NCBI GenBank assembly: GCA_963848375.1
Contig: CAWKDK010000007.1
Coordinates: 45,054-109,053 of the forward strand
Source of the DNA: JAJPJE01 sp963848375
GTDB taxonomy: Bacteria; Acidobacteriota; Terriglobia; Terriglobales; Acidobacteriaceae
Direction of reading: 5' to 3'
DNA: 64,000 bases
The notes under the pieces were generated by a model, which did no database searches, was not told where the DNA came from, and worked only from the letters and a program-made list of their open reading frames with translations. The translations under genes were made by a program, and so were the position numbers. The stretch's first letter is position 1. Each line of letters opens with the position of its first letter. Positions 62,550 through 64,000 of this stretch are shown one piece after another.

Positions 62550-64000
62550 GAACGTCTCTAACGAAGGCGGCCCTGTCAATCCTTATTCAGAAGGGTTTTT
62601 GATTTTTTGTTGCACACAACTCCACTTGCGCCGAAGCACTCGTAAATTGGCCATCGTTGTTCATCTGCTTCTACCCGTTTTGCAGCTCGGCCCGTTTCCG
62701 TTTCATCGTTCGGTGTTGCCCACCAGACATCTCTTCGGTCACTGCTGACCATGATGAGTTGTTCGGACTCCCCGTGCCCAACGGGGAGGCGGATTGCCTA
62801 TTCAGAGGTACGGTCACCGCTTACGCTGGACCACGTTCTCGACCAGGCCTCTCCGCATGGGCTTCCCCGCACTGCCGTCCGCGACGGCAGAACTCGTCGT
62901 AATCAATCTCATCGCGCAGCATGATCCACAACCGGATCCCCAGCTTGCGGCCGGCTGCTACGGTCGCTTTCCCCAATCCTTTTTGTGCCAGTTTGCGTGT
63001 ATAGAACCGCTTCAGCTCGGCATCGTGCCGCACGGCATGTCGGGCCGCTTCGCACCACAGGAAGCGCAGCATCGTATTGCCTTGCTTGGTTAACTTCCCC
63101 AGCCGCCACTTCTTGCCGCTCGACTTTTCCTCAGGAATCATCCCCACATAGCTGCCTACGGCTTTGCCATCGGCGAACCGCGTCGGATCTCCCAGATAGA
63201 CCTCCGTGGCCAACGCTGTGTTCGGACCGACTCCGGGATGCGTCATCAACAAGCGTGATAACGGTCGCTCCTCCGCAGTCTCGGCTACCATTCGATCCAG
63301 AGTCTCGATGTCGGCATCCAGCTGACGATATAACGCCATCAGCTCGTTGCGACGTGCCTCGGTGTGCTCGGGCAGCGACAATGCCAACAGTGAAAGTTGT
63401 CCGTCCTTGCTCCACAACCCCGATCCGCGTCGCAACCCGTGACCCAATGCGATCGATTGCAATGCGTTCTGAATCCGCACGCGAATGCGCACCCATTGAT
63501 GTCGATGCATGAGCAGCGCCCGCACATCTCGTTGCTCGACCGATGGCACCCAGATCCTGGGGAAGATGTCTTGCTCCAGCAGATGCATCAGCAACCGAGC
63601 ATCGCGTCGATCATTCTTCTGCTTGCGCGGTTCATAGGCGCGGATCTTCGCCGGGTGCCCAACCCAACATTCGACTCCCAGCTCTTCCATCAACTGCAGG
63701 AACCACTGCGTCGCACAACTAGCTTCAATCCCAACTCGCACCGGACCTGGCAGCCCGGAGTAAAACTCGCGTACTTCCTCGCCCTCGTGCCCGAGAACGT
63801 GCTCTTCCACTTCTCCTGTCTCCGCGTCCAGCATCGACAACGTCTGCTGTCGCGCATGCAAATCGCAGCCTATAATGCGCATCTCGGCCTCCTTCGATCC
63901 GAGCTACTGTTACGCGTAGAAGCCGCAACAGTGTACCCGGACCGCTTGCGAGGCCGACTTCGTTATCTCATCAGAGATTATCACTCACTATCTCAGCTTG
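62550..64000 (-). mobile_element. IS110-family insertion sequence, copy 2
   Basis: Same element as 59704-61151 in the same orientation. Runs to the end of the window, so its right flank is not seen, but the last bases CTATCTCAGCTTG suggest a palindrome of the same family beyond. Left flank GATAACTGT is shared with copy 1. Confidence 0.85.
62821..63882 (-). CDS. IS110-family transposase (type 2), copy 2
   Basis: 353 residues, intact, near-identical to 59975-61036, with the same DEDD and transposase_20 motifs. Few substitutions mean recent spread within the genome. The two copies, with the 1.4 kb between them, are laid out like a composite element, but IS110 elements do not move by the usual pair-of-ends mechanism. 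Confidence 0.95.
   Translation of the reverse strand: MRIIGCDLHARQQTLSMLDAETGEVEEHVLGHEGEEVREFYSGLPGPVRVGIEASCATQWFLQLMEELGVECWVGHPAKIRAYEPRKQKNDRRDARLLMHLLEQDIFPRIWVPSVEQRDVRALLMHRHQWVRIRVRIQNALQSIALGHGLRRGSGLWSKDGQLSLLALSLPEHTEARRNELMALYRQLDADIETLDRMVAETAEERPLSRLLMTHPGVGPNTALATEVYLGDPTRFADGKAVGSYVGMIPEEKSSGKKWRLGKLTKQGNTMLRFLWCEAARHAVRHDAELKRFYTRKLAQKGLGKATVAAGRKLGIRLWIMLRDEIDYDEFCRRGRQCGEAHAERPGRERGPA

Noticed and set aside
59704..64000. Classical composite transposon
   Set aside because: IS110 elements move through a circular intermediate and RNA-guided recombination, not by paired outer ends; direct repeats only suggest independent insertions or duplication.

Overview
The window reads as a chromosomal segment of an Acidobacteriota bacterium, probably of the Terriglobia/Koribacter type. 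The clues are three secreted VWFA-related proteins of the acidobacterial kind, a very large TonB-dependent receptor with a carboxypeptidase-like N-terminal domain, high GC, many GTG/TTG starts, and rows of housekeeping genes on both strands. No rRNA, tRNA or CRISPR array was seen. The taxonomic assignment is inference from gene content.

Layout. 1-6.9 kb: end of a cell-wall amidase, a secreted DUF protein, a lipoprotein-like phosphoesterase, a STAS protein, a secreted alpha/beta hydrolase and an MglA-type GTPase. 7-13.2 kb: three VWFA-related secreted proteins around an ABC exporter operon that ends in its own TetR regulator, with a matching operator in the promoter. 13.2-18 kb: RluD-type pseudouridine synthase, a second STAS protein, Lgt, a 6S-RNA-like noncoding region, ZapA, a ZapB-like coiled coil and a Tat-exported aminotransferase. 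18.1-24.9 kb: translation cluster infC-rpmI-rplT-pheS-(hypothetical)-pheT, preceded by mtaB; infC appears to use an ATC start. 25-30 kb: a receiver protein, a zinc-ribbon protein, rpsU and the TonB-dependent receptor. 30-39.9 kb, plus strand: gamma carbonic anhydrase, hisS, an NTF2-like protein, aspS, mutL, an AlkZ-like protein, cmk and a radical SAM protein. 40-44.7 kb: a five-gene envelope-stress operon (ECF sigma, zinc-finger anti-sigma, B-box membrane protein, LiaF-like protein, DUF4097 protein).

45-64 kb is more accessory. It holds small membrane proteins, an isochorismatase-family hydrolase, a standalone Clp-N-like protein, a TonB C-terminal-domain protein, glgC, a methylmalonyl-CoA mutase catalytic subunit, a LytS/LytTR pair, a cytochrome P460 and a BaiN-type flavoprotein. 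The block from glgC to the flavoprotein is bracketed by two inverted copies of a roughly 240-bp noncoding repeat built of small tandem hairpins. The right end carries three IS110-family transposases. Two belong to near-identical elements that flank a 1.4-kb cargo of small membrane proteins, including a superinfection-immunity-like one. The first of these elements ends at a member of a palindromic repeat family (core CTATCTCA-NNN-TGAGATAG) that also occurs alone at three places; the second ends in the same half-site where the window is cut.

Caution: six genes (amidase, a hypothetical between pheS and pheT, hisS, mutL, glgC, the LytTR regulator) each carry what looks like a single-base indel. 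Because hisS in particular should be essential, sequencing or assembly error is the likeliest cause.
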